A stretch of 64,000 nt of DNA from Geomonas anaerohicana (GTDB taxonomy: Bacteria; Desulfobacterota; Desulfuromonadia; Geobacterales; Geobacteraceae): positions 186,001 through 250,000 of the forward strand of contig NZ_JAEMHL010000002.1 in assembly GCF_016458305.1 (NCBI RefSeq), read 5' to 3'. Under the pieces are notes generated by a model, which saw nothing but the letters and a program-made list of their open reading frames with translations, was not told where the DNA came from and did no database searches. Positions within the stretch are counted from its first letter, which is position 1. Each line of letters starts with the position of its first letter. Made by a program: the position numbers and the translations under genes. This document shows, piece by piece, positions 25,289-34,097 of the stretch.

Positions 25289-25626
25289 GGTTTACCTCCA
25301 TGTCCAGCTGTACTTTTGTGGTTGCAAGTTACCACTGTACGTTGGCTAAACACCTTGTCAACTGGCTGGCTCAATGCACCATAGAAGTTTAAGAGGTCTG
25401 TTTGAATATCGTAAACAGGTAACGCTCCGGCCAACCGGTTTGACGCCGATAGCCCGAGAATGCCGGGCTTGCGGGTCAACCGGGCGCCTCATTGGGCAGA
25501 CCTGGAAGCCGAAAAACGTTTGGATGAATTCTTGAGAACAGCGATAGTAACGACTAAATTATTGAGAAAGAGGCAGACGCAAAAGGCGAGTATGAAAGTG
25601 GATAATTCGTAGGCGAGGAACAGACC
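25289..25626. other. Intergenic region, nothing recognised
   Basis: 338 bases without a credible gene. It contains the divergent leaders of the small lipoprotein gene and of the SnoaL-like gene, and imperfect inverted repeats around 25433-25490 (CCGGTTTGAC.. and ..GGTCAACCGG). No tRNA-like fold or strong promoter was found. Confidence 0.4.
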
Positions 25627-26127
25627 ATGAAAATGGAAAACACTCCCGTTACAGGGAAAGAGAACAAGGACGAGCTGTCACCGATGTTGAGAGCCCTGTC
25701 GCAGTTTTATGAGGCCCTTAACTCAAGGGACATGGAACTGATGTCGCAGAACTGGCTGCAAGGTGACGAAGCAGCAATGGACAATCCACTCGGTGGGATA
25801 AAGAGAGGCTGGGAGGAGATCAGGTCTGTCTACGAGCGGCTCTTTGGGAGCACTTCTAACTATTACTTCGAGTTTTACGACTACACCCTGCACGATGCAG
25901 GCGAATTGTTTTACGTTGTCGGCCGTGAACGCGGTACATTCAAGACCGGGGATACCGTTCTTGAAATGCGGATTCGCACAAGCAGAATCTTCAGACTGAT
26001 CAACGGACAGTGGCGCCAGGTGCACCACCACGGTTCCATCGAAGAACCGGAATTGCTGGCCAGCTATCAGCAGGCTGTGCTTGGAAGAAGGGAGGCAGAC
26101 AGTGAACACCATCGACGCCTTTCTTAG
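25627..26127 (+). CDS. SnoaL/NTF2-like domain protein (ketosteroid isomerase-like fold)
   Basis: 166 residues with no signal peptide. The pattern LRALSQFYEALNSRDMELM, then GDEAAMDNPLGGIKRGWEEIRSVYERLF and a C-terminal WRQVHHHGSIEEPELL is that of small NTF2-like (SnoaL/DUF4440) proteins, which bind or isomerise small molecules. The substrate is unknown. It overlaps the next gene (GTG at 26102), so the two are probably co-translated; a link to methyl-group or sulfur metabolism is only inferred. Confidence 0.8.
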   Translation: MKMENTPVTGKENKDELSPMLRALSQFYEALNSRDMELMSQNWLQGDEAAMDNPLGGIKRGWEEIRSVYERLFGSTSNYYFEFYDYTLHDAGELFYVVGRERGTFKTGDTVLEMRIRTSRIFRLINGQWRQVHHHGSIEEPELLASYQQAVLGRREADSEHHRRLS

Positions 26128-27052
26128 CCGATACCCCTTCATCCTTGGCGAGGGTGCCGTTATCGAGCGCCTGCGCCGCAAGAAGGGATTGGAGCTTGAT
26201 CCTTTCGTGGTGAACTCGGCTTTTATCTATGATGATGATAAGCGGAGGGCGCTGGAGGGGATCTGCCGGGAGTACCTGGACATCGGCTGCCAGGCCGGGC
26301 TGCCTCTCCTCATGTCTACACCGACATGGCGGGCGAGCAGGGAGCGGATCGCCGCGGCCGGTCTCGACGGCACCGACCTAAACGGCGACAACGCGGCTTT
26401 TCTGGAAGGTCTGAGACAGAGCTACCAGGGATACGCCGACAAGATCCTCATCTGCGGGTTGATGAGTTGTAAAGGTGACGCGTACCACCCCGACGAGGCT
26501 CTCCCGGAAAACCAGGCCGCGGAATATCATGCGTGGCAGGCGGAAAAACTTGCGGCGACGACGGTGGACTTTCTCCTGGCGGCCACGCTGCCGGCTCTGA
26601 GTGAGGCCACCGGCCTTGCCATGGCGCTGGCCAAGACGGGAAAACCTTACATCGTGAGTTTCGTGGTCCGACCAACCGGCACCCTCCTCGATGGCACACC
26701 GCTAAAGGAAGCCATCGCGGCAATCGACGCCGTAGCCAATCCCAAACCGCTCGCGTTCATGATCAATTGCACCCATGTCACCTTTGCCAGGTCTGCGCTA
26801 CTGCATGAGACCAATTCGTCTGCAGAAGTGCGCCAGCGAGTCATCGGTCTTCTGGCCAATACGGCGGCTCTTAGCCCGGAAGACTTGGACAACAGCTCTG
26901 CTCTCGTGGAGCAGGAACCGGAGGCATTTGGGACATCCGTGGCCGCCTTGGGCAGGGAGCTCGGGTTGAAGATCCTTGGTGGGTGCTGCGGCACGGACGG
27001 CCGTCATCTCTCAGCTCTGGCCGCACGACTGCGGACTCCCACCTACTCCTGA
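26102..27052 (+). CDS. Homocysteine S-methyltransferase domain protein
   Basis: 316 residues from a GTG with GGGAGG six bases upstream, inside the 3' end of the previous gene. The protein is a single homocysteine-binding (S-methyltransferase) domain with the zinc-binding cysteines expected in INCTH and the C-terminal GGCCG. Such stand-alone enzymes methylate homocysteine to methionine from S-methylmethionine, SAM or betaine-type donors. The N-terminus is longer and less conserved than in MmuM, so the methyl donor is uncertain. Confidence 0.85.
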   Translation: MNTIDAFLSRYPFILGEGAVIERLRRKKGLELDPFVVNSAFIYDDDKRRALEGICREYLDIGCQAGLPLLMSTPTWRASRERIAAAGLDGTDLNGDNAAFLEGLRQSYQGYADKILICGLMSCKGDAYHPDEALPENQAAEYHAWQAEKLAATTVDFLLAATLPALSEATGLAMALAKTGKPYIVSFVVRPTGTLLDGTPLKEAIAAIDAVANPKPLAFMINCTHVTFARSALLHETNSSAEVRQRVIGLLANTAALSPEDLDNSSALVEQEPEAFGTSVAALGRELGLKILGGCCGTDGRHLSALAARLRTPTYS

Positions 27053-27069
27053 GTCTGGGCAGCCTCGTG

Positions 27070-27378
27070 TCACTTTACCACAGGCATTCCTGACCGCCGC
27101 CAGCCGGCCATGTGGCCGGAAAGCAGGGTGACATTGTGATAGCCGCGGCCGTGCAGGATCTTTTGCGCTATCTGCGCCCGGGGACCGTGTTCACAGGTCA
27201 CCACGAGTTCCGTGCCACGGTCAGCCGGCAATTTAGCCAGCCCCAGAAAGATCTTCCAGGTCGGGGCATGGTGCGCACCGCAAATGTGCCCTCTGCGAAA
27301 CTCCAACCCGGTCCGGACATCGACTATGACGGGTCCTTTGTTTCGTTTCATCCGTTCCAGAAGTTCTTTCGGCTCCAT
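27070..27378 (-). CDS. Single-domain rhodanese
   Basis: 102 residues starting at the ATG at 27376-27378 (AAGGAAG upstream); the same frame stays open much further upstream but that part is out-of-frame antisense of the methyltransferase gene. Rhodanese features: VIVDVRTGLEFRRGHICGA and a catalytic Cys in VVTCEHGPRAQIAQKIL. The loop C-E-H-G-P-R-A fits the six-residue sulfurtransferase loop. No signal peptide, so cytoplasmic. Divergent from the methyltransferase gene with 57 bases between. Confidence 0.85.
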   Translation of the reverse strand: MEPKELLERMKRNKGPVIVDVRTGLEFRRGHICGAHHAPTWKIFLGLAKLPADRGTELVVTCEHGPRAQIAQKILHGRGYHNVTLLSGHMAGWRRSGMPVVK

Positions 27379-27435
27379 TTCTTCTTCCTTTTGATGGTCA
27401 GCCTGCACCACATTACGCTCGAAAGGATTGCCACC

Positions 27436-28182
27436 ATGGACATCCCGCGGATCTTCAACATCACCGAAAGCGCCCATCGCATCCATAACCCGATCACACC
27501 GGAAAAGCTTGCCACGCTCGGCGCGGCACTGCGTCTGGAGAAGGGGACACGAATCCTCGACCTCGGCAGCGGATCGGGGGAGATGCTGTGCACCTGGGCT
27601 CGTGATCACGGCATCGTCGGCACGGGCATCGACCTGAGCCAGTTGTTTTCGGGACAGGCCAAGCGCCGTGCTGTCGAACTCGGCGTCGCAGACCGCGTCG
27701 AGTTCATCCACGGCGATGCCGCGGGATACGTCTCCGACGAGAAGGTCGGTGTGGCGGCCTGTATCGGTGCCACCTGGATCGGCGGGGGAGCCGCCGGCAC
27801 CATCGAACTCCTGGCGTGCAGCCTGTGCCGCGGAGGGATCATCCTCATCGGCGAGCCCTACTGGCGGCAATTCCCGCCGACGGAGGACGTTGCCAAGCAG
27901 TGTCACGCCGGCTCAAGCTCGGATTTTCTTATGCTTCCTGAACTGCTCGCGTCGTTTTCCCGCTTGGGATACGACGTCGTGGAAATGGTTCTGGCCGACC
28001 AGGACGGCTGGGACAGATACGAGGCTGCCAAATGGCTCACCATGCGCCGCTGGCTAGAGGCCAATCCCGATGACGAGTTATTCAACGAGGTTCGAGCCCA
28101 ACTGACCTCGGAACCGGAACGCTACGCCACCTACACGCGCGAATACCTGGGGTGGGGCGTGTTCGCGCTGATGAGGCGGTGA
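27436..28182 (+). CDS. Class I SAM-dependent methyltransferase
   Basis: 248 residues from the ATG at 27436 (AAAGGA upstream). Motif I is ILDLGSGSGEML, followed by GTGIDLS and FIHGDAAGY. C-terminal strands GGIILIGEPYWR and ELLASFSRLGYDVVEMV complete a Rossmann methyltransferase. Similar to small-molecule methyltransferases annotated generically in Geobacter. Substrate not known. Its neighbours, a rhodanese and a homocysteine methyltransferase, suggest sulfur or methyl metabolism (inference). Confidence 0.88.
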   Translation: MDIPRIFNITESAHRIHNPITPEKLATLGAALRLEKGTRILDLGSGSGEMLCTWARDHGIVGTGIDLSQLFSGQAKRRAVELGVADRVEFIHGDAAGYVSDEKVGVAACIGATWIGGGAAGTIELLACSLCRGGIILIGEPYWRQFPPTEDVAKQCHAGSSSDFLMLPELLASFSRLGYDVVEMVLADQDGWDRYEAAKWLTMRRWLEANPDDELFNEVRAQLTSEPERYATYTREYLGWGVFALMRR

Positions 28183-28258
28183 TCAGTCTGTCGGGCCGTC
28201 AAGGGCTGCAGGCAGTGCTTGGCAGGCGGCAGCAGAACGTATCGTGGGTGGGCGACGT

Positions 28259-29980
28259 TCAGATGTGGTGCTGCGGACCCTGCAGGGTGAAGTAGAAAGA
28301 GGCGCCCTTGCCCGGCTCGCCCTCGGCGCGGACCGCGCCGCCGTGCCGGTCGACGATCCTGAACACGGTGGCCAGCCCCACCCCGGTGCCGGGAAAGTCG
28401 CTGGAGGGGCGCAGGCGCCGGAAAGGCTTGAAGATCTGCTCGGCGTCGGTCGTCTCGAAGCCGATGCCGTTGTCGCGCACGAAGAACTCGTACTTGCCGT
28501 CGCAAAGCCTCTGTCCGAACTCGATCATGGTATGTTCGTTCCTGGAGGTGTACTTCCAGGCGTTGCCGAGCAGGTTCTGCAGCAGAACCCGGGCCAGATG
28601 GGGGTCGCACCAGGCCGTCATGCCCGCCTGGTTGCGCCAGTCCAGCGAGCGTTGCAGGTCGTACATGCGCAGTTCGGCAATGATGTCATCCGCCACACGC
28701 CCCAGGTCGACCTCCTCGCAACTTAGCTCCGTTCTCGTCACCCGGAACAGCACCAGCATCGCCTCGATGAACTGCTCCATGTTTTCGCAGCCGGTGTGGA
28801 TGGCATCGACGAGACAGTGGCCGGTTTCGTCGAGCAGGTCGCGGTACATGTCGGCCAGGGCCTGGCCGGCCGCGTACACCGTGGTAAGCGGCGTGCGCAG
28901 GTCGTGCGACAGCGAGTAGCTGAAGGCTTCCAGTTCGCGGTTGTTGGCCTGCAGGTCGAGGGTCTGCTGGCGCAGGCTCGCGTTCAGCGTGCGGATCTCC
29001 TGCTCCGATGCCCGGCGCTCCGAGATGTCGCGCACCACGCAGATGATGCCTCCATCTTCCAGAAGCGACAGGGATATCTCCTGGGGGAACAGGGTGCCGT
29101 CCTTCTTGAGCCCGGTAGCCTCGCCGCGCCAGCCGTGGCCCTGACCGAAGGCGGCAAAGACGAGCGGCTCCAGCCGTTGGCGCTCCTCGTCGGTGTACAG
29201 CTTCTTCCAGTTCTGGCCTAACAGCTCCTGCTGCGAGGGATAGCCGTAGATTTCCGCGTGCGCCTTGTTGAGGTGGAGGTAATCGCCGGCGGGGGTCAAC
29301 AGGGCAATGCCGTCCATGGATGCTTCTATGGCGGCGAACTGCTTTTTCAGCATGTTCTCCCTGTTCTTGCGCTCGGTCACGTCACGTACCAGTTCGATGG
29401 CCGCGGTGACGGCACCCGTGGCATCCACCAGCGGGGCGGCTGCGCTCTCGATGTGACGCGTCTGCCCGTCGATGACATGGGTCACCTCGTGCCGGTGCGG
29501 CTGGCCATCTTCGAAACAGTCGTTGACGACGCAACCGGGGCAGACGTCATCCCTGTCGTGGTAGGCGCTGTAGCAGTGCTGTCCGACGCGCTCGCCCTTG
29601 AACTGCCTGGCCTGCGGATTCTGGTACAGGATCCTGAAGTCCCGGTCCTGGACCGTCACCGCGTCAGGCACACTGGCGAGGATGGCCTCGGTACGACTTT
29701 TTTCCAGTGCCAGTTTGGCCAGGCTGTCTTCCAGCGCAGAGGTTGCTTCTTGCACCTTTGTCGACTTGCGGCAGGCACAGGCCATGAAAACCAGCAGAAA
29801 GAAGATGGTTTGGAGACGGTAGGTCAGTTCCTGCGCCTGCGGGCGCAGCAGCTGCTGCAGGAAGGTCCCTTCGGAAAAAAACGCCGCATCGAGAAAACTG
29901 TCTGTAAGCCAGGATGCCAGTATCAGGGCGCTGCCCGTGATCAGGGAGTACCGGCGATCTTTTTTGAGCCGCGACAACAT
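28259..29980 (-). CDS. PAS-domain sensor histidine kinase
   Basis: 573 residues. Two N-terminal membrane helices (about 12-32 and 54-72), then two PAS domains. The first holds a Cys-rich loop (HCYSAYHDRDDVCPGC) that could bind metal or sense redox state. A dimerisation/phosphoacceptor domain with H359 (SYSLSHDLRTPL) and an HATPase domain (NLLGNAWKYTS, DNGIGFE, GTGVGLATV) follow. The resemblance to bacteriophytochrome-type kinases in the HisKA region suggests phospho-transfer to a stand-alone regulator. No response regulator adjoins it, so its partner is elsewhere. Confidence 0.92.
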   Translation of the reverse strand: MLSRLKKDRRYSLITGSALILASWLTDSFLDAAFFSEGTFLQQLLRPQAQELTYRLQTIFFLLVFMACACRKSTKVQEATSALEDSLAKLALEKSRTEAILASVPDAVTVQDRDFRILYQNPQARQFKGERVGQHCYSAYHDRDDVCPGCVVNDCFEDGQPHRHEVTHVIDGQTRHIESAAAPLVDATGAVTAAIELVRDVTERKNRENMLKKQFAAIEASMDGIALLTPAGDYLHLNKAHAEIYGYPSQQELLGQNWKKLYTDEERQRLEPLVFAAFGQGHGWRGEATGLKKDGTLFPQEISLSLLEDGGIICVVRDISERRASEQEIRTLNASLRQQTLDLQANNRELEAFSYSLSHDLRTPLTTVYAAGQALADMYRDLLDETGHCLVDAIHTGCENMEQFIEAMLVLFRVTRTELSCEEVDLGRVADDIIAELRMYDLQRSLDWRNQAGMTAWCDPHLARVLLQNLLGNAWKYTSRNEHTMIEFGQRLCDGKYEFFVRDNGIGFETTDAEQIFKPFRRLRPSSDFPGTGVGLATVFRIVDRHGGAVRAEGEPGKGASFYFTLQGPQHHI

Positions 29981-30277
29981 ATACTCACACTCTCCTTGCC
30001 AAACGACGTTCAGTGGCCTTGACGGCCGGGCGAGATCAATCCGGTCGCGGTCGTGATTGATCCGATCATTGCTATCTATCGTCTATACCGATTCGTATAT
30101 CATATTGAAGTACGGGCTGAAAGTCTTTTTCGCAGGAGTCGTGTGGCAATCGGGGCGGGCGAGGGATGCGGCACGCCGTCATGCGCAGAGTTACTGTACC
30201 GGCGGGGGGCGGGTTGCGCCGGCGGGGAGAGTGACCGGCGCAGGTCGCCGTGCTGACGACCCGGAATGGGGGCGGTC
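29981..30277. other. Intergenic region, nothing clearly recognised
   Basis: 297 bases between the kinase start and the stop of the next minus-strand gene. The part near 30055-30115 is AT-rich (CTATCTATCGTCTATACCG) and probably holds the kinase promoter; the rest is GC-rich with short inverted repeats. Confidence 0.35.
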
Positions 30278-31645
30278 CTACAACTGCTTGGGCTTCTTGC
30301 CGGAAAAATTGTTGTCGAAGCAGGTCGGACAGATGCCGTGGCTGAACTGGGCCTCGGTGTGCTGGGATATGTAGGACTCCATCTGCTGCCAGCTCTGTTC
30401 GTCTTTTCTGACCTTCTTGCAGTACATGCAGACCGGGATGATCCCCTCCAGGACCTTTACCTTGGACAGGGCCTGTTCCAGTTCCTCGTTGCGCTGCACC
30501 AGGGCGTCCCGGTGGGCCTGGAGGTTTTCCCGGCTGTTGATCAGTTTGACGAAGCTCATGGTGAGGGCCAGCAAGAGCAGCACGGATATGGTGGAGAGTA
30601 TCTCGACCCGGTGACTGTAGACGTAGCCCGGGGGGCGGTTGACGATGATGCTGTCCGCCGGCAGCTTCCCCTGCGCGATCCCGAAACGCCGCAGCTCGTT
30701 GTAGTCGAACATGTCCTTGTTGGGGCTCGGCGTGACCGGGGGGAGGGCGTCGATGGACTCCCCTCTTAGCACCCGCACGGCCAGCGCCGCCGCCGCGGCA
30801 CCGTGTTCGCGCAGGTTCAACAGCCGCCCGCCGACGATGCCTTTGCCCAGGTTGAATTCCCAACCGCCGTACACCGGGACCGGGCTGACTGCGGAGATTT
30901 TGCGCAGCGCCTCGTTGCTGGAGACCCGGTCGCCGTTTCTATCCTGCACGAAGGAGGCGAAATAGACGATGACGCTGCCGGGCCGCAGCTGTTTGACCCG
31001 GCTGATGAACTGGTCCAGGCGCAGGCCGGCCCAGTCGGAGAAGGTGGCCTTGTCCTGCAGTTGCGCTGCGGCCTTGCGGAACTCCATGTCGTTCAACTGA
31101 CCGGTGACGGAATCGTCCCGGATGACGACGATGTTGTTGGTTGCGGGATGGAGGATGAAGATGAGATCGAGGGTGGCCTTGAAGCTGGGGCGCTCGTCGA
31201 TGCCGATGATGCCGTGCTTGCCGGCAAGCCTGGAGCCGTCGAATGAGTTGGTGCCGCAGAAGACGACCGGGGTGGCGCCGAACAGTTCCGCCCGGTGCGC
31301 TTCGATGACATTGAAAGCATAGTCGTCGGTGGAGAGAATCAGGTCGAAGTGGCGCTGCTGGTATTTGAACCTGAGCAGATCGATGATTTTGGCATCGAAC
31401 TCCTTGCTGCTGTTGTTTTTGGAGTCGAGATACTCGACCTGGAGGTCGGTTTCCGGCAACGCCCGGAGCAATGTCTCTTTAATCCCTTCTATGACGTCGT
31501 CGGATCCCTTGTACCCGGAATGGTAGGAGTTGAGGACCAGTACCTTCTTCCTGACGTTTTCGGCGCAGTGGGCATCGGTCAGCCATCCCAGCAGGCAGAC
31601 GAGGACCATTATGTGCAGCACGCGGTTGAACCAAATCCCCGTCAT
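30278..31645 (-). CDS. ABC-type substrate-binding sensor protein with C-terminal Cys-pair module
   Basis: 455 residues from the ATG at 31643-31645 (GGAG six bases upstream); an ATG 12 bases earlier is possible. A signal peptide (cleavage after AHCA) precedes a periplasmic ABC_sub_bind-type domain (KVLVLNSYHSGYKGSDDVI, DLILSTDDYAFNVI, TPVVFCGTNSF), a membrane helix near residues 345-365 and a coiled coil. It ends with a small module with two Cys pairs (PVCMYCKKVRKDEQSW.. and GICPTCF), a zinc-ribbon-like tail found at the ends of many PAS and receiver proteins. No kinase, cyclase or methyl-accepting domain is present, so output must be through a partner. Confidence 0.85.
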   Translation of the reverse strand: MTGIWFNRVLHIMVLVCLLGWLTDAHCAENVRKKVLVLNSYHSGYKGSDDVIEGIKETLLRALPETDLQVEYLDSKNNSSKEFDAKIIDLLRFKYQQRHFDLILSTDDYAFNVIEAHRAELFGATPVVFCGTNSFDGSRLAGKHGIIGIDERPSFKATLDLIFILHPATNNIVVIRDDSVTGQLNDMEFRKAAAQLQDKATFSDWAGLRLDQFISRVKQLRPGSVIVYFASFVQDRNGDRVSSNEALRKISAVSPVPVYGGWEFNLGKGIVGGRLLNLREHGAAAAALAVRVLRGESIDALPPVTPSPNKDMFDYNELRRFGIAQGKLPADSIIVNRPPGYVYSHRVEILSTISVLLLLALTMSFVKLINSRENLQAHRDALVQRNEELEQALSKVKVLEGIIPVCMYCKKVRKDEQSWQQMESYISQHTEAQFSHGICPTCFDNNFSGKKPKQL

Positions 31646-32060
31646 CTTTTTCTCCATGCAGGAGCCGGATTCCGCGTTCCCTTTGGCCCCACTTGAGAAC
31701 CACCGAACCCTCAAAATCTCGAACCCGTACGGTTACTTGTCGGCGCAATCCGGCCAGACTTAAGAAAGAGCATGCGCTGTGACAAGAGAGCTGGCGCATG
31801 CTTTTCCCCGCCGCCACGGATGATCCGTCTTCGGCGCAATTTATTATAGTTTAAAATCCATGTCAAAGGGCAATGGACTGAGGCGAGACGGTGGGTGCTC
31901 AGGCGCGCCGCAACGGGATCGTGTTGTCGTTGCTGACACAGCCCGTTGATCTTTTATAATTGAATCAGCCGTGAAAGGTGTTTGTCGTGAGGGTACAGTT
32001 GTGGCAGTATCCCTGGTCCGCGCCTGCCGGCGCATAACCGAACCACTACCGGAGCAGAGT
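31646..32060. other. Divergent intergenic region
   Basis: 415 bases between the sensor gene and the adenine deaminase gene. No gene accepted. A promoter candidate for the deaminase gene lies near 31933-31960 (listed separately). Confidence 0.5.
31933..31960 (+). promoter_or_regulatory. Possible sigma-70 promoter for adenine deaminase
   Basis: CTGACA (31933-31938), a 16-base spacer and a perfect TATAAT (31955-31960), about 100 bases upstream of the chosen ATG. Confidence 0.45.
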
Positions 32061-33110
32061 ATGAACCTGGAATCCATCCCGCGCCAGGAGCTGGCCGGCA
32101 TCCTGTGCCGCATGCCCAAGGCGGAACTGCATATCCACATCGAAGGGTCCCTGGAGCCGGAGCTTATCTTCGCCCTGGCCCGCAAAAACGGCATCGAGCT
32201 CGCCTATCCGTCCATCGAGGCGCTGCGCGCGGCCTACGCCTTCACCGACTTGCAGAGTTTTCTCGACATCTACTATGCCGGCGCCGGTGTGCTGCAGACC
32301 GAGGACGACTTCTTCGACATGGCCTGGAGTTACCTGAACCGGGCCAAGGCCGACAACGTGATCCACGCCGAGATCTTCTTCGATCCCCAGACCCATACCG
32401 CCAGGGGCGTTCCCTTCGCGACGGTGATCAACGGCCTGGACCGTGCCGTCCGGCGCGGACGCGAGGAGCTGGGGCTCTCCGCCTCCCTCATCCTTTGTTT
32501 CCTGCGTCACCTAAGCGAGGCGGATGCCTTCGCCACCCTGGAAGAGGCGTTGCCGTTTCGGGACAAGTTCATCGGCGTCGGTCTGGACAGCGGTGAGCGC
32601 GGCAACCCGCCGGAGAAGTTCGCCGCACTCTTTGCGCGCTGCCGGGAACTGGGGCTTAGGCTGGTGGCCCACGCCGGGGAGGAGGGGCCGGCTTCGTACA
32701 TAAGCGATGCCCTGGACCTTTTGCAGGCGGAACGGATCGATCACGGCGTGCGCTGCCTCGAGGACCCGCAGCTGGTGGCCCGTCTCGCGGCGCAGCGGAT
32801 CGCGCTGACGGTGTGCCCGCTGTCCAACGTGAAACTGGCGGTGTTCCCGGAACTTGGGCATCACAACCTCGCCAGGCTCCTGGCCGCGGGCGTCGTCGCC
32901 ACCATCAACTCCGATGATCCCGCCTACTTCGGCGGCTACCTGAACCGGAACTTCACGGCCACCTTCGACGCGCTGCCGGAACTGGGGGCGCGGGAGGCGT
33001 ACCTGTTGGCGCGCAACAGTTTCGAGGCGAGCTTCGTAGCGGAGGAGACCAGGAAGGAGTGGATTGCCGGGCTCGATGCCTTCTTCGCCGACTGCTGCGG
33101 CGGAAGGTAG
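32061..33110 (+). CDS. Adenine deaminase (adenosine deaminase superfamily)
   Basis: 349 residues from the ATG at 32061 (CGGAG eight bases upstream). Metal-binding HIHIEG (His24, His26), the catalytic region VAHAGEEGP, DHGVRC and INSDDPAYFGGY place it in the adenosine/adenine deaminase superfamily. The DDPAYFGGY ending is characteristic of the adenine deaminase (aminohydrolase) subgroup rather than true adenosine deaminase, so hydrolysis of adenine to hypoxanthine in purine salvage is most likely. Confidence 0.88.
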   Translation: MNLESIPRQELAGILCRMPKAELHIHIEGSLEPELIFALARKNGIELAYPSIEALRAAYAFTDLQSFLDIYYAGAGVLQTEDDFFDMAWSYLNRAKADNVIHAEIFFDPQTHTARGVPFATVINGLDRAVRRGREELGLSASLILCFLRHLSEADAFATLEEALPFRDKFIGVGLDSGERGNPPEKFAALFARCRELGLRLVAHAGEEGPASYISDALDLLQAERIDHGVRCLEDPQLVARLAAQRIALTVCPLSNVKLAVFPELGHHNLARLLAAGVVATINSDDPAYFGGYLNRNFTATFDALPELGAREAYLLARNSFEASFVAEETRKEWIAGLDAFFADCCGGR

Positions 33111-33143
33111 ACGGCAAGGGGGCAGGGGGGATTTGATTTTGAT

Positions 33144-33258
33144 CCCGTTCCCAAGGTCCGCCTTGGGAACGCAAATCCTCTCGAAGCTCCAGCTTCCCGG
33201 ATACAAAGCTGGAGCTTTGCGCCATATGGGGTTCCCAAGCTGGAGCTTGGGAACCAGG
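33144..33258. repeat. A+B palindromic repeats in inverted orientation
   Basis: The reverse complement of the A-B units at 6175-6522: GTTCCCAAGG..CCTTGGGAAC, then a short palindrome, then CAAAGCTGGAGCTTTG and GTTCCCAAGCTGGAGCTTGG. It is followed directly by a strong terminator. Confidence 0.85.
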
Positions 33259-33271
33259 AAAATAGTGCCAA

Positions 33272-33324
33272 CAAAAAAAAGGAGCCGTGGGAGCCGACAT
33301 TGTCGGGCTCTTACGGCTCCTTTT
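33272..33324. terminator. Strong bidirectional intrinsic terminator
   Basis: A run of eight A, then GGAGCCGT (33281-33288) pairing with ACGGCTCC (33313-33320), followed by TTTT. An inner stem GAGCCGACA/TGTCGGGCTC with one bulge extends the hairpin. It serves both convergent genes (deaminase on plus, DUF3135-like on minus). Confidence 0.85.
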
Positions 33325-33360
33325 CGTTAAAAGGCGGTCCGCCACGCTACGTGTGCACCG

Positions 33361-33726
33361 TTACACCCTGCGTAGCTTGATGGTCTCCTCTTCCTTCCCC
33401 ATGATCTGCTGCTTCTTGCCGATGGCGCGCAAAAGGGAGTTGCAGTTGTCCACCAGTCGCTCCAGTTGCCCCCCCTTGCCGTAAACCTGGGTGTAAAAGA
33501 TGTTCTCCATGATGTGCATCCTGCCGAGGTTGCTGCTTGCCTTGCGCATCTGCATGGTCATCGACCACTGCATCTGCTGGAGTTTCAGGCTCTTTTCCGG
33601 GGTTCTCGCCACGCACGCCTTCTGCAACGCCTCGGCCGACAGTTCGTCGAAAAGGGCGGGATCCTCCTTATACAGCTCCCTCAGTTCATCAGGAGTATAG
33701 GCTGTTAACTCTTTTTTGGTACTCAT
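33361..33726 (-). CDS. Small cytoplasmic protein, DUF3135-like
   Basis: 121 residues from the ATG at 33724-33726 (GGAG six bases upstream). Sequence features YTPDELRELYKEDPALFDELSAEAL and LKLQQMQWSMTMQMRKAS resemble DUF3135 proteins: a short acidic helix followed by a basic helix containing QW. No membrane segment, no cysteine cluster. Function unknown. Convergent with the adenine deaminase gene. Confidence 0.75.
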   Translation of the reverse strand: MSTKKELTAYTPDELRELYKEDPALFDELSAEALQKACVARTPEKSLKLQQMQWSMTMQMRKASSNLGRMHIMENIFYTQVYGKGGQLERLVDNCNSLLRAIGKKQQIMGKEEETIKLRRV

Positions 33727-34097
33727 GACACGCTCCTTCTCCTTACATTGCAATTAAAGTTGTGACAGCAGTGCTGATTGAGTTTTTCTAATTGTGTGCC
33801 AAACGAAAAAAATATTCCAGTAAATTGTGTATACGGTCGGAGGGGTGCGACAGTACCACAGTCAGCGCCGTTTTTCCATGGCTTATCGCCCCCGCCAGTG
33901 GAGGAGCAGCTGCCCCCTGCATCCGGAGGGGAGGGGGCGCAACTGCGCCCGGCTGTGCAGCATGCATTGCCCCGGTTCCCGCACTGGCGCAGCTCCCGCC
34001 AATGGTCTTGCAATAAAAATGCAAATTCCTTAACATTAATCTGTACCAATACTGGTTGGAAAAACTGCAGATCTTCCAGCGGCGAAAGGAGGCTGCC
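33727..34097. other. Divergent intergenic region with a short perfect hairpin
   Basis: 371 bases without a gene. It holds a hairpin GGGCGCA (33935-33941) / TGCGCCC (33944-33950) in a GC-rich island flanked by AT-rich stretches, where promoters for both neighbours probably lie. No confident -35/-10 pair was assigned. Confidence 0.45.

Noticed and set aside
27070-27906. A 278-codon version of the minus-strand rhodanese
   Set aside because: Residues before MEPKELL are out-of-frame antisense of the methyltransferase gene; the internal ATG with AAGGAAG gives a complete single rhodanese domain.
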